Shown here in pieces: positions 1-7,699 of a stretch of 64,000 nt of DNA (positions are counted from its first letter, which is position 1; each line of letters opens with the position of its first letter). The notes below the pieces were generated by a model. It worked only from the letters and a program-made list of their open reading frames with translations, had not been told where the DNA came from and did not search any database. The DNA is from Paulinella micropora (Eukaryota; Cercozoa; Imbricatea; Euglyphida; Paulinellidae). Location: positions 15,001 through 79,000 of the forward strand of contig WBZZ01001773.1 of NCBI GenBank assembly GCA_019918135.1, in the 5' to 3' direction. Position numbers and translations under genes: made by a program.

Positions 1-110
1 TGTTTCAATGGTTTATCAGCCCATATCGTATTCCATTTCTTACTTTGTTTTTTTTGGTAATGTAGTTCTAATGCCTGTTGCTCTTTCAGTTCTTGTATAT
101 GGTCGTCCAT
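1..110 (-). CDS. Partial unknown protein running off the left edge
   Basis: An open frame on the minus strand starts with ATG at 108-110 and stays open to base 1, giving 36 residues of the N-terminus. It opens MDDHIQELKEQQALELHY and is hydrophilic and probably helical. It is too short to assign. It belongs to element 1 and is followed, in its own reading direction, by sequence outside the window. Confidence 0.45.
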   Translation of the reverse strand, partial: MDDHIQELKEQQALELHYQKKQSKKWNTIWADKPLK

Positions 111-126
111 TGACCCGGCGAAGGTT

Positions 127-384
127 CTAATACTTAATAACACCTAATGTTGTATCTTTATATATTGCTCTTTCTTTTTTTTCAAGTTCAAAACAATAAT
201 TAGAACAAAACTCATAAGTATAAAATCTGTCAAATGTATCATCAACGGCTGTAATCTGTCTATTAGCTAAACACAGAGTTAATCCACACACATAGCAACT
301 AGTGAAGTCGTAATCACGATGATTATATATGTAGTCCATAATGTGTAAGCGAACATCTAATGGTAGGTTTTTTATCTTGTTCAT
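127..384 (-). CDS. Small Cys-rich protein with F-box-like N-terminus
   Basis: 85 residues, ATG at 382-384. The N-terminus (LPLDVRLHIMDYI) resembles the first helices of an F-box, though that is only a resemblance. A CxxC at about 31-34 and a second pair (CSNYC) at about 60-64 could bind one zinc ion. It is divergent to the next gene with a 43-bp AT-rich gap that must hold both promoters. Function unknown; host-interaction proteins of this size are common at the ends of such elements. Confidence 0.6.
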   Translation of the reverse strand: MNKIKNLPLDVRLHIMDYIYNHRDYDFTSCYVCGLTLCLANRQITAVDDTFDRFYTYEFCSNYCFELEKKERAIYKDTTLGVIKY

Positions 385-427
385 CTCTATTTTTGGTGAA
401 GATTTTTTTTAAAAAGGTTCATATAAT

Positions 428-685
428 ATGAGATTTTCAAAGTCAAGTGTAAAAAATAAAAAATATACAACTACAACACCAAAAGGAAAAACAATTCATT
501 TCGGTGATGTCAGATATGAGCATTACAAAGACCGCATAGGACTTTTTTCACATCTCAACCATTTAGACAAAGAAAGAAGAAGAAATTATAGAGCAAGAGC
601 AAAAGCTATAAGAAATTCAAAAGGTGAATTAACATACAACAATCCAGAGTATGCTAATTATTATTCTTATCATTATCTTTGGTAG
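428..685 (+). CDS. Small conserved viral protein (KTIHFG family)
   Basis: 85 residues. The signature GKTIHFGDVRYEHYKDR followed by an HLDKERRRNYRARAK segment matches a small protein family recurrent in algal large DNA viruses and virophage-like elements. From memory this is DUF5754; the Pfam number was not checked. Function is unknown. The strongly basic central helix suggests nucleic-acid or virion binding. It is convergent with the charged protein gene at 688-1188, with 2 bases between the stops. Confidence 0.65.
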   Translation: MRFSKSSVKNKKYTTTTPKGKTIHFGDVRYEHYKDRIGLFSHLNHLDKERRRNYRARAKAIRNSKGELTYNNPEYANYYSYHYLW

Positions 686-687
686 GT

Positions 688-1188
688 TCAGAACTTCAAA
701 AATATCTTTGAAACATCATTACTTTCTTTTTTTGACTTCTCTGGTTGTCCCGCATAAACATTGACATTAACACGACCAGTCTTCTTACCTTTACCATTCT
801 TAGGCTGTTCCTCTTCGTCACTTTCCTCGCTCTCGCTCTCACTCTCCTCTTCCACTTTCTTTTTCACCACTTTCTTCGCCTTCTTCTGTTTAGTCTTTAA
901 TTTTATACCCGCAACCCGTTGGGCTACGATATCTACAAAGTCGTGTTCTACTTCCTCATCCGAACTGCTCTCCTCACTTTGCTCACCGTCTCTACCATTA
1001 ATGAGGTCCTTAGCCAACTGTTTCTTGGCCGTATGTTCCATCTTTTCATCATTGGTCATTTCTTTCACATTCTTCGCCTCTTCCTCCGCGAGTAATTCCC
1101 TAGCCCTCTCAATCTTTCTCTGCTTAGCCTTTTCCTTTCGCCTCGCATTAGCGATTTTAAGATTTTCTACCGAAGATTTACCCGGCAT
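688..1188 (-). CDS. Highly charged low-complexity protein
   Basis: 166 residues, ATG at 1186-1188. The first 75 residues are Lys/Arg/Glu-rich and predicted helical (ARRKEKAKQRKIERARELL). The middle holds acidic Ser/Glu stretches (EESSSDEEVE, EESESESEESDEEE) alternating with Lys-rich runs, and the C-terminus ends VSKIFLKF. No domain is recognised. Acidic/basic block proteins of this type are often core or DNA-condensing proteins, but this is inference. Its start abuts one arm of a 21-bp inverted repeat and the divergent fibre gene. Confidence 0.55.
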   Translation of the reverse strand: MPGKSSVENLKIANARRKEKAKQRKIERARELLAEEEAKNVKEMTNDEKMEHTAKKQLAKDLINGRDGEQSEESSSDEEVEHDFVDIVAQRVAGIKLKTKQKKAKKVVKKKVEEESESESEESDEEEQPKNGKGKKTGRVNVNVYAGQPEKSKKESNDVSKIFLKF

Positions 1189-1209
1189 ACTGTCTACGAC
1201 CGTAGGTTG
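1189..1209. repeat. 21-bp inverted repeat, arm 1
   Basis: This stretch is the exact reverse complement of 5858-5878. The core CTACGGTCGTAG is itself a near-palindrome, so each arm could be a dimeric protein-binding site. It sits between the divergent charged-protein and tail-fibre genes. Confidence 0.85.
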
Positions 1210-1278
1210 GTACTTGTTTGCTATGGGTTGGTATATTCTCCTAAATATAATATTTTAATTAAGATAATATATACAACA

Positions 1279-4200
1279 ATGGGCAGTCAATATAAATCGC
1301 TCTTAGGATTGTCAGAAATTGCGGTGGACTCATTGGACATAAAAAATTTAGACTTAACGAACACAAACATAGTGGGCTTATACACAGTTAGGGTGCCAGA
1401 AGATGCTGACCCCGTAAATCTTTATTTTACTAACGGCCGATTTGATGCGAGGTTGGCTTTAAAATCAACAACGGACTTAAAAGAAGGCACTAATCTATAC
1501 TATACTGATGGTAGGTTTGATGCGCGACTAACCACTAAATCAACCACTAACTTAACCGAAGGAACTAACTTATACTACACCACAGCAAGGGCTAATACAG
1601 ATTTTGACACAAGGATAGCAACTAAATCAATAGATGCTTTAAGTGATGTAATCATAACAGGCACCCCCGCCGATAACCAACTGCTCATTTACAGCACTGG
1701 GCAATGGCGAAATGTTGCTTCTCCTTTTCTTAGATTGGATGGGCTCGCTATGATGATAGGGGATTTAAATATGGGAGGTTTTAATGTATCAAATGTAGGT
1801 AATGTTGATGGTATTGATGTTTCCATTCTGGATAGTTCTGTGGTTAAACTAACAGGAGACCAGACTATAACAGGAAACAAAACATTTACTACTTATGTGG
1901 CCGTAAAAGACTCAAATCCATTAAACACAGGCAAATTATTCTTCAATTACAACAATACTATGGGCTCTATCTATTCGTCGGAGGCAGGTGGAGCAACGGG
2001 CTATCCATTATCTTTTGTCGGCTCGTCCATACCTTTTGCTCCAACAACAGGGGGTGGAATGACATTGACAAATAATGTTTTAAATTTTAACAGCACGACA
2101 GCAATCAGCGGACTTCCAGCCCCATTCTATGACGGCGATGCTTCAACAAAGGCTTACACCGATACGAAACTGGCAAAGGACGGCACAGTGGCTATGACGG
2201 GTAGTTTAAATATGGGAGGATTTAACATAACAAATGTTGGTAATGTTGACAACATTGATGTATCCACCCTTGATACAGCAGTCGTTAAACTAACAGGAGA
2301 CCAAACCATAGCAGGAAATAAAAAATTTACTTCAACAATAGAAGTGCGGGGTGCCACAGGTCCAACCGCTTTTGATGGTATCGGTATTGCCTTTGATACA
2401 GCGACAAATATAGGAGAGATTGTGGCACAAAAAATAGCAACCGCGGCCTATTATCCAATACAAATAACGGGTTCGTATGTTGATTTATATGCGGGTGATA
2501 ATGTAATCGCGACCGCGACTGGCACTACACTATCTTTAAACAATAGAAAAATTACAAATTTGGCCACACCAACAGCAACAACGGACGGGGCGAATAAAAC
2601 GTATGTTGATACATTAGACGGGCAAAATGTGAAACTAACAGGAAACCAAACCATAGCAGGAATTAAGACATATAGCAGTGGTGTTGAAATAACTGGAAAT
2701 TCAATAAATGCTACAACAAAGGGCACATTTATCGTTTTCAATTCTACCAGTAATATCGGGTCAATTGCTAGTTTGGATATGAAAACTGCAACATATTACA
2801 ACTTTGAAATTTCTGCCAAAAAAATAAGTTTCATTATTGACGGGACGATTGTCGGTTGGGTAAATGCTTCGGGGCTAGATTGTAATAGTAGCAAAATAGC
2901 CAACCTTGGAACTCCGACATTATCAACAGACGGGGCGACAAAAGGGTATGCGGACACATTGGACGGTCAAAATGTAAAACTAACAGGCGACCAAACCATA
3001 ACAGGAATTAAGATATTTAATGGAAGTAGAAATGATGTAAAAGCACTGACCTTATTAAGCCAAGCCGATTTCAATAATGTAGATATCATTAATGGTGGAA
3101 ATATAACATATAATGGGGCGAGGATATTAAACCAAAATGGAGGAGATATCTTTTTCAGTCAGACAACGGGTGATTGGCAGTCTTTCTTATACACTTTAAA
3201 TACCGCCACAAGTGGAACCACGAACCAACGAGGCTACCTATTCACGAATGTAGCGGCTGATGTAAAGGGGGCGGGACTTTATATTTCAAAACTTTTAGAT
3301 AATAAGTCGCTGTCGTCTGACATTGTCCGTTTTAACAATGCTGGCGGTATGCGGTTTTATGGAGCCTTAGATATGAACTCAAACAACATAACAAATGGAG
3401 GAACAATAACGGGAACTACATTAACGGCAACCGCGGGTATATCAACAACAACAGCAACCGCAAGCGGGTTATTAACAGCGACAGGAGGTTCTAGCATAGT
3501 TATACAAGGAAATACTAATGGAGGTAATACGAGAGGAATATTTTTGTGGGACACTGGCAACACCAGTTATGGTATTTATATGGCTTCAAATGGGGGAGCC
3601 ACAAATACCAGAAGTCTAGCGGGAGGGTCTGCGGTTGCAGGCAATGATTTCACTTCTTTTGCCGTTAGATTTAGGGTAAGTAATGCTTCAACCGACGGAT
3701 TTATCTGGGAGAACTCGTCCGAACAATTGTTAATGTCATTAAACGGGGCAAACGGGACTTTATGGACAAAAGGTCTAATAACGGCTAATGCGGGTGTATC
3801 AACAACAACATTAACAACGAGCGATAAAATAACAACAGCACTAGGTAAGCCGATAATCATAGGCAACTCAACGAAAGGAGTGGGAGCGACAGGTGGTTTA
3901 GAAATATACGGGACGGCGAGTAATGTAGCAGGACCACATATACAGGCAATAACTTCAACCGATGCCTATCCAGTTTTTCAACAACTAAACTGGTCGCACG
4001 ACAATGTCAATTTAAGTTTTGATGCTTATTTTGATGGCACGAACTGGAAATCAAGCCACAGCGGTTCAAACTTTCTAATTCAAAAAGGTGGAAAACTCGC
4101 TTTTTATTATAATTCAGGAACAGCGGTTGGAAACAATATATCTTACACTGAGGCGATTAATATTAATACGTCGGGAGAGTTAGTTTTACCAACAGCATCC

Positions 4201-4785
4201 AGCGGTAATTTATTAATACGAAAAAGACCCGCTTCTACTAATGACCCGCAACTATATTTTAAATCGGGAGGATATACGAATTATGGTGTAATTGTTTCTT
4301 CTACTCGGTTGCTCCACGCTTGGACTACTTCAAACTCTACTACTGGCGAGCCGTCAGGCAGTTATAATTATATCCCGCTAAATGGTGCTTGGACAAACTC
4401 CTCTGACAGGAGGCTAAAATCGGATATTAAAACATTAGACTGCGGTGATTGTTGCGAGAAACTAACAAAAATAAACTGCTGTTCTTATTATTGGAAAACG
4501 GATGAGAAGAAAGAAAAAAAGAACCACGGATTTATTGCGGACGAAGTAAAAAAAGTATTTCCTGAATTTGTATCTGAAAGTGGGGTAAAAGCAGAGGATG
4601 GAGAAGGCTACCTTGAAGGCATAATATATACAAGTTTTATACCGATATTGGTCAGCGGATTTCAACATTTATCAGAAAAAGTAGTTAATTTAGAAAAAGA
4701 AAATAAAACTTTACTTAATATATTACAAGACCAAGCGAACCAACTAGCAGAACTAAGAGCAGCAGTGTTCCCTCCCAATGCCTAG
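1279..4785 (+). CDS. Phage-like tail fibre with S74 intramolecular chaperone
   Basis: About 1168 residues, ATG at 1279 just after a TATATACAACA promoter-like stretch. Residues about 45-125 carry three copies of the fibre motif NLYYTDGRFDARL with KEGT/TEGT, typical of phage tail fibres. The middle holds four diverged modules (GGFNVSNVGNVD ... VKLTGDQTITGNK). Near the C-terminus SDRRLKSDI, HGFIADEV and a terminal heptad-like helix mark a peptidase S74 domain, which in phages trimerises the fibre and then cleaves itself off. In a PLV it would act as a trimeric receptor-binding spike; that role is inferred. The stop overlaps the next gene's start by 8 bases. Confidence 0.85.
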   Translation: MGSQYKSLLGLSEIAVDSLDIKNLDLTNTNIVGLYTVRVPEDADPVNLYFTNGRFDARLALKSTTDLKEGTNLYYTDGRFDARLTTKSTTNLTEGTNLYYTTARANTDFDTRIATKSIDALSDVIITGTPADNQLLIYSTGQWRNVASPFLRLDGLAMMIGDLNMGGFNVSNVGNVDGIDVSILDSSVVKLTGDQTITGNKTFTTYVAVKDSNPLNTGKLFFNYNNTMGSIYSSEAGGATGYPLSFVGSSIPFAPTTGGGMTLTNNVLNFNSTTAISGLPAPFYDGDASTKAYTDTKLAKDGTVAMTGSLNMGGFNITNVGNVDNIDVSTLDTAVVKLTGDQTIAGNKKFTSTIEVRGATGPTAFDGIGIAFDTATNIGEIVAQKIATAAYYPIQITGSYVDLYAGDNVIATATGTTLSLNNRKITNLATPTATTDGANKTYVDTLDGQNVKLTGNQTIAGIKTYSSGVEITGNSINATTKGTFIVFNSTSNIGSIASLDMKTATYYNFEISAKKISFIIDGTIVGWVNASGLDCNSSKIANLGTPTLSTDGATKGYADTLDGQNVKLTGDQTITGIKIFNGSRNDVKALTLLSQADFNNVDIINGGNITYNGARILNQNGGDIFFSQTTGDWQSFLYTLNTATSGTTNQRGYLFTNVAADVKGAGLYISKLLDNKSLSSDIVRFNNAGGMRFYGALDMNSNNITNGGTITGTTLTATAGISTTTATASGLLTATGGSSIVIQGNTNGGNTRGIFLWDTGNTSYGIYMASNGGATNTRSLAGGSAVAGNDFTSFAVRFRVSNASTDGFIWENSSEQLLMSLNGANGTLWTKGLITANAGVSTTTLTTSDKITTALGKPIIIGNSTKGVGATGGLEIYGTASNVAGPHIQAITSTDAYPVFQQLNWSHDNVNLSFDAYFDGTNWKSSHSGSNFLIQKGGKLAFYYNSGTAVGNNISYTEAININTSGELVLPTASSGNLLIRKRPASTNDPQLYFKSGGYTNYGVIVSSTRLLHAWTTSNSTTGEPSGSYNYIPLNGAWTNSSDRRLKSDIKTLDCGDCCEKLTKINCCSYYWKTDEKKEKKNHGFIADEVKKVFPEFVSESGVKAEDGEGYLEGIIYTSFIPILVSGFQHLSEKVVNLEKENKTLLNILQDQANQLAELRAAVFPPNA

Positions 4786-5116
4786 ATTACATCCACCACC
4801 AATCATAGAAGTAGATGGAGGCGAACTCACACCAGAGTTAAAGAACCGTGTGCTTGATGTCCAAATTAAGCAGGAAGAAAAAAAATTAGACCACGAATAC
4901 GAGGACAGCTGGGATTGCTGTTTGACTAAGCGAAAAACTGACAGCCGACTTATCAAATACTTGTTTCAAATGGGTATCATTATCGCCATTATCACCCTTT
5001 GTATTGTAAGGCTATCTGAAAAGAACTTACCGTGTGAAGTTGCTAACACTTATGTGGGTATTTTAACACTACTCATCGGCATATGCCTTCCTAGCCCATC
5101 TAGTTCAAAGAAGTGA
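4778..5116 (+). CDS. Small two-TM membrane protein, holin-like
   Basis: 112 residues; the ATG lies inside the end of the fibre gene, suggesting co-transcription. A charged N-terminal half (LDVQIKQEEKKLDHEYED) is followed by a WDCC motif, then two hydrophobic segments at about 67-84 (MGIIIAIITLCIV) and 90-106 (VGILTLLIGICLPSP). Two membrane spans plus small size fit a holin-like or virion-membrane protein. No family was identified with certainty. Confidence 0.7.
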   Translation: MPRLHPPPIIEVDGGELTPELKNRVLDVQIKQEEKKLDHEYEDSWDCCLTKRKTDSRLIKYLFQMGIIIAIITLCIVRLSEKNLPCEVANTYVGILTLLIGICLPSPSSSKK

Positions 5117-5305
5117 GCATTCATATAGCTGTATTTTATACCAAGAGCTATCACCAGCACAGATTAGCGGAATAGCTTCATCAAAACTACGACACATATT
5201 ATTTCCATTATTTATGAAAACACATTTAAATTTGGTTTCTATTCCTTTTTGAATACACCACACACAACTTTCATTTTTTTTATCACTGACCCGAATAGAA
5301 ATCAC
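5105..5305 (-). CDS. Doubtful small Cys-rich ORF
   Basis: A 66-codon minus-strand frame convergent with the two-TM gene. It has a CVWC pair and three further Cys, but no in-frame ATG near its 5' end (only GTG), so either the start is unusual or the frame is not a gene. It fills an otherwise empty gap of about 260 bases. Confidence 0.25.
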   Translation of the reverse strand: MISIRVSDKKNESCVWCIQKGIETKFKCVFINNGNNMCRSFDEAIPLICAGDSSWYKIQLYECSLL

Positions 5306-5378
5306 AAGCAGTCCGAGCAGAAATATTAATTAATAAAAAGTTTATAAAGATTAGTATAGAGGGCATCACAATCAAAAC

Positions 5379-5402
5379 TTGGAGGTGCGGAGGCGAAGTC
5401 TC
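5379..5402 (+). promoter_or_regulatory. 24-bp leader repeat, copy 1
   Basis: An identical 24-bp sequence (core GGAGGTGCGGAGGCGAAG) occurs here and at 5886-5909, each 4 bases before an ATG. Its end folds as GAGGC-GAA-GTCTC. A shared 5' leader or translation element is inferred. Confidence 0.6.
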
Positions 5403-5406
5403 AGCA

Positions 5407-5769
5407 ATGGCAGACTATAAATTCCAAAAGATTATTTTTCTGAGTAATGATTTTGCGGGCGGTAGCAAAACATTTGACAAAACCATTAAATTGAACTTTA
5501 CCCCAACTAGAATGAATGTTAAGTTTATCCACTATATGAATGATATGACCGAGACGAAAACAAAAATCCTTCATATGGACCGCATTGGAATTATTGGCAC
5601 ATTCGCCGATAGCAACACCGCAAACATTTCCAATCTTAGCTACAACTTGGGGATTATTAATTGGACTGACGGTCAATACACATTTAGAGTGCTTAAAACA
5701 GACAATGGCAGTATTGAGACTGACCTGCTAGCTGGAAGAATTGTTATTTGTTTAGAATTTCTAGCGTAG
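5407..5769 (+). CDS. Small beta-rich structural protein candidate
   Basis: 120 residues, ATG at 5407 right after the 24-bp leader. The sequence alternates short hydrophobic strands (KIIFLSNDF, IKLNFTP, VKFIHYM, RIVICLEFL) with no helix-forming or catalytic motif, consistent with a small jelly-roll or beta-sandwich virion component. Its position just before the packaging ATPase supports a morphogenesis role. The family is not recognised. Transcription probably ends in the two hairpins at 5766-5806. Confidence 0.6.
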   Translation: MADYKFQKIIFLSNDFAGGSKTFDKTIKLNFTPTRMNVKFIHYMNDMTETKTKILHMDRIGIIGTFADSNTANISNLSYNLGIINWTDGQYTFRVLKTDNGSIETDLLAGRIVICLEFLA

Positions 5770-5806
5770 GGGCCTGCTCCCCCTACACATGCTCAACAAG
5801 TTGAGC
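5766..5806 (+). terminator. Tandem hairpins after the 5407 gene
   Basis: GTAGGGG-cctgctc-CCCCTAC (5766-5786) is followed by GCTCAAC-AA-GTTGAGC (5791-5806) and a T run. The first recurs after the capsid gene. Both look like transcript-end hairpins, as known for mimivirus transcripts. Confidence 0.65.
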
Positions 5807-5857
5807 TTTTTGCTCGCAAAAACCCCGCAGGTAAAAAAATATATTTTAGAATATATA

Positions 5858-5878
5858 CAACCTACGGTCGTAGACAGT
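5858..5878. repeat. 21-bp inverted repeat, arm 2
   Basis: Exact reverse complement of 1189-1209; it lies upstream of the packaging ATPase. The two arms bracket the fibre, two-TM and small structural genes, so the pair could be a regulatory operator or a recombination site that lets this block invert. Confidence 0.8.
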
Positions 5879-5885
5879 AATATAT

Positions 5886-5909
5886 TTGGAGGTGCGGAGG
5901 CGAAGTCTC
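5886..5909 (+). promoter_or_regulatory. 24-bp leader repeat, copy 2
   Basis: Same 24 bases as 5379-5402, ending 4 bases before the ATPase ATG at 5914. Shared by two morphogenesis genes, which suggests coordinated expression. Confidence 0.6.
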
Positions 5910-5913
5910 TGCT

Positions 5914-6741
5914 ATGGAGAAAATAAATCATGTAAAGGTTAAACCAGTCAAGCAAAACGGAGATGGCGACAAGTTGGCAAAAGGATATAAGTTGTTTGAT
6001 GAACCGTATGCCAATATTTTTCTTCTCGCTCGCAAGAAGAGTGGCAAGACGACCGCACTGTTTGAAATCCTGAAAAGGACTGCCGACAAAAAGACCCGTA
6101 TTGTTATTATAGCCAGCACGATACACAAAGACCACATATACAAAGAAATGGTTAAACACTTCAAGAAGAAGGGAAACCCGATGGCGATATACACATATTT
6201 GAAAACGGATGGACTGTCTGTGATTGATTACGAATTGGACAAGCTCAACAAACCCGACGAGGAGCAAGAAGAAGGCGAAATCATTCAAGACGAGAAAGAA
6301 GAACCGAAGCCGAAGTTTCTTTATTTTGGTAAAGAGGAAGAGAAGAAGAAGCAGGAGGGAGGCGAAAAACCACCGAGGCCGAGCAAATACATTACACCAG
6401 AAGTCGTGTTCGTGTTAGATGATTTAGGTAGTGGGTTGAGGGATAAGTCCGTTAGCGACCTGTTAAAGAAAAACCGCCACTACAAGTCAAAGGTGATTAT
6501 GAGCTCTCAGTATCTTAACGACCTACGGCCTGAGGCGATTAAACAGTTAGACTACCTTCTTATTTTTCCTGGACAGAGTGTTGATAAAATAGAACTTGTA
6601 TATAAACATTTAGACCTCGGCTACGACCTTGAATACTTTATTGAAAAATATCACGAGGCGACGAAAGAGAGGTTTAACTTTTTGTATGTGGATGCGGTAT
6701 CGGATGAATTACGAAAGAACTTCAATATTCGCTTAAAGTAA
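5914..6741 (+). CDS. A32-like genome-packaging ATPase (FtsK/HerA superfamily)
   Basis: 275 residues. A Walker A motif (LLARKKSGKTT) lies at about residues 37-47 and Walker B (VVFVLDDLG) at about 164-172. They are separated by an unusually charged insert (EEQEEGEIIQDEKEEPK) at about 112-150. After Walker B, VIMSSQYLNDLRP resembles the sensor region of the A32 group, which pumps DNA into capsids of PLVs, virophages and large DNA viruses. It follows the 24-bp leader and precedes the small basic virion proteins. Confident as packaging ATPase. Confidence 0.9.
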   Translation: MEKINHVKVKPVKQNGDGDKLAKGYKLFDEPYANIFLLARKKSGKTTALFEILKRTADKKTRIVIIASTIHKDHIYKEMVKHFKKKGNPMAIYTYLKTDGLSVIDYELDKLNKPDEEQEEGEIIQDEKEEPKPKFLYFGKEEEKKKQEGGEKPPRPSKYITPEVVFVLDDLGSGLRDKSVSDLLKKNRHYKSKVIMSSQYLNDLRPEAIKQLDYLLIFPGQSVDKIELVYKHLDLGYDLEYFIEKYHEATKERFNFLYVDAVSDELRKNFNIRLK

Positions 6742-6747
6742 TTTTAC

Positions 6748-6787
6748 TAACACAAGTGTTATAACAAAAAATAACTCGTTATTTTTT
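6748..6787 (+). terminator. Two perfect hairpins after the ATPase gene
   Basis: TAACAC-AA-GTGTTA (6748-6761) and AAAAAATAAC-TC-GTTATTTTTT (6766-6787). Perfect stems with two-base loops right after the stop; inferred 3' ends. Confidence 0.65.
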
Positions 6788-6824
6788 TTATATTATTATT
6801 TATTTTTTTTCAAACATTATATAG

Positions 6825-7127
6825 ATGCCAACATCACCCGTTATTATCAGTAGTCCATCAGGTTATAACATCAGCTACAATCCCAGTATGCCCCAAGCAG
6901 GAGGGAAAAGAAAATCAAAAAAGAAACCAACAGGAGGCCGTGTTAATTGGAAAAAAGTAGGACAAGCGATATTGGATGCTAATAGGTTTATCAAGAAGAA
7001 CCAATTGATTTCAAGAGGTGCTACCTTTCTTAGCGATGTCGGAGTGCCTTATGCGGACCGTGTAGCAAAGGCTGCGGCCAAACAAGGATACGGCAAGCAA
7101 CGAGGTGGAGCAGTCAAATTTCGGTAA
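6825..7127 (+). CDS. Small basic virion protein candidate
   Basis: 100 residues, ATG immediately after TATATAG. The sequence has a Gly/Lys-rich NLS-like patch (GGKRKSKKKPTGGR, about 27-40), then an amphipathic helix (WKKVGQAILDANRFIKK) and a tail ISRGATFLSDVGVPYADR. Similar small proteins sit next to the ATPase in other PLVs and recall adenovirus core/VI-like proteins; that comparison is by pattern only. It probably binds genome DNA or membrane inside the particle and may be a substrate of the protease encoded at 7700-9172. Confidence 0.6.
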   Translation: MPTSPVIISSPSGYNISYNPSMPQAGGKRKSKKKPTGGRVNWKKVGQAILDANRFIKKNQLISRGATFLSDVGVPYADRVAKAAAKQGYGKQRGGAVKFR

Positions 7128-7180
7128 ACCCCAATCACAAATGTAAAATCTTATATTAATTTTTTTCTCTAACATATACA

Positions 7181-7681
7181 ATGGTTGTAAAGAAGCCAAA
7201 GAAGAAACTCAAACAACGGCCCCCGAGGATATACAGAACAAAAGATGGCCGACCATATATCAAAGTGAAAGGGGAGCCTCGCAAGCGAGGCGTTCGCACA
7301 CGTGCGACTAAGCGAGCATATCTCAACTTTGGCGAGAAAACGAATGACCTTTCAACACTTCAAATCGTTAAACTGTTTTTGAAATATATGAAAGGGGACA
7401 ATAAAACGAAGAAAACACGAAAGACGAAGGAGCGAATAGTTAAGTCCGAATTCAATCGCCTTGAACACGAGAACCGCAATCAGATACAAAACAACCTGCT
7501 GAAAAAATATGAACTAATACACGAGCAGGAAGAAAAGGAAAAGAAGTTAAGAGAACAGGCAGAAGATGAGAAGAAAAGAATGGAGAGGAAGGAGAATGCC
7601 GACATTAAAGAAAGACAAGAAGACCTCATAAGGGAGGCGAACAGAGAGCAAAAACTTATAGAGGATGTAAAATTTGAATAA
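7181..7681 (+). CDS. Basic coiled-coil protein
   Basis: 166 residues, ATG after AACATATACA. The first 55 residues are very basic (PKKKLKQRPPRIYR, RKRGVRTRATKRAY); residues about 85-166 form a long charged coiled coil ending LIEDVKFE. A relative of its C-terminus survives at the right edge of element 2 next to the protease gene, so the gene pair is conserved. Likely DNA-binding core or scaffold protein. Two strong hairpins lie inside the coding sequence at 7276-7307. Confidence 0.65.
   Translation: MVVKKPKKKLKQRPPRIYRTKDGRPYIKVKGEPRKRGVRTRATKRAYLNFGEKTNDLSTLQIVKLFLKYMKGDNKTKKTRKTKERIVKSEFNRLEHENRNQIQNNLLKKYELIHEQEEKEKKLREQAEDEKKRMERKENADIKERQEDLIREANREQKLIEDVKFE
7276..7307. repeat. Two hairpins inside a coding region
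   Basis: GCCTCGC-AA-GCGAGGC at 7276-7291 is followed by TCGCA-cacg-TGCGA at about 7295-7308. They encode part of the basic segment of the coiled-coil protein. The AA loop matches the hairpins at gene ends, suggesting one palindromic family placed both between and within genes. Confidence 0.55.
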
Positions 7682-7699
7682 GATAGAAAAAACAATTTG

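Noticed and set aside
761-1258. A 165-codon plus-strand open frame opposite the charged-protein gene
   Set aside because: Ser/Leu/Phe shadow of the Lys/Glu-rich gene on the other strand.
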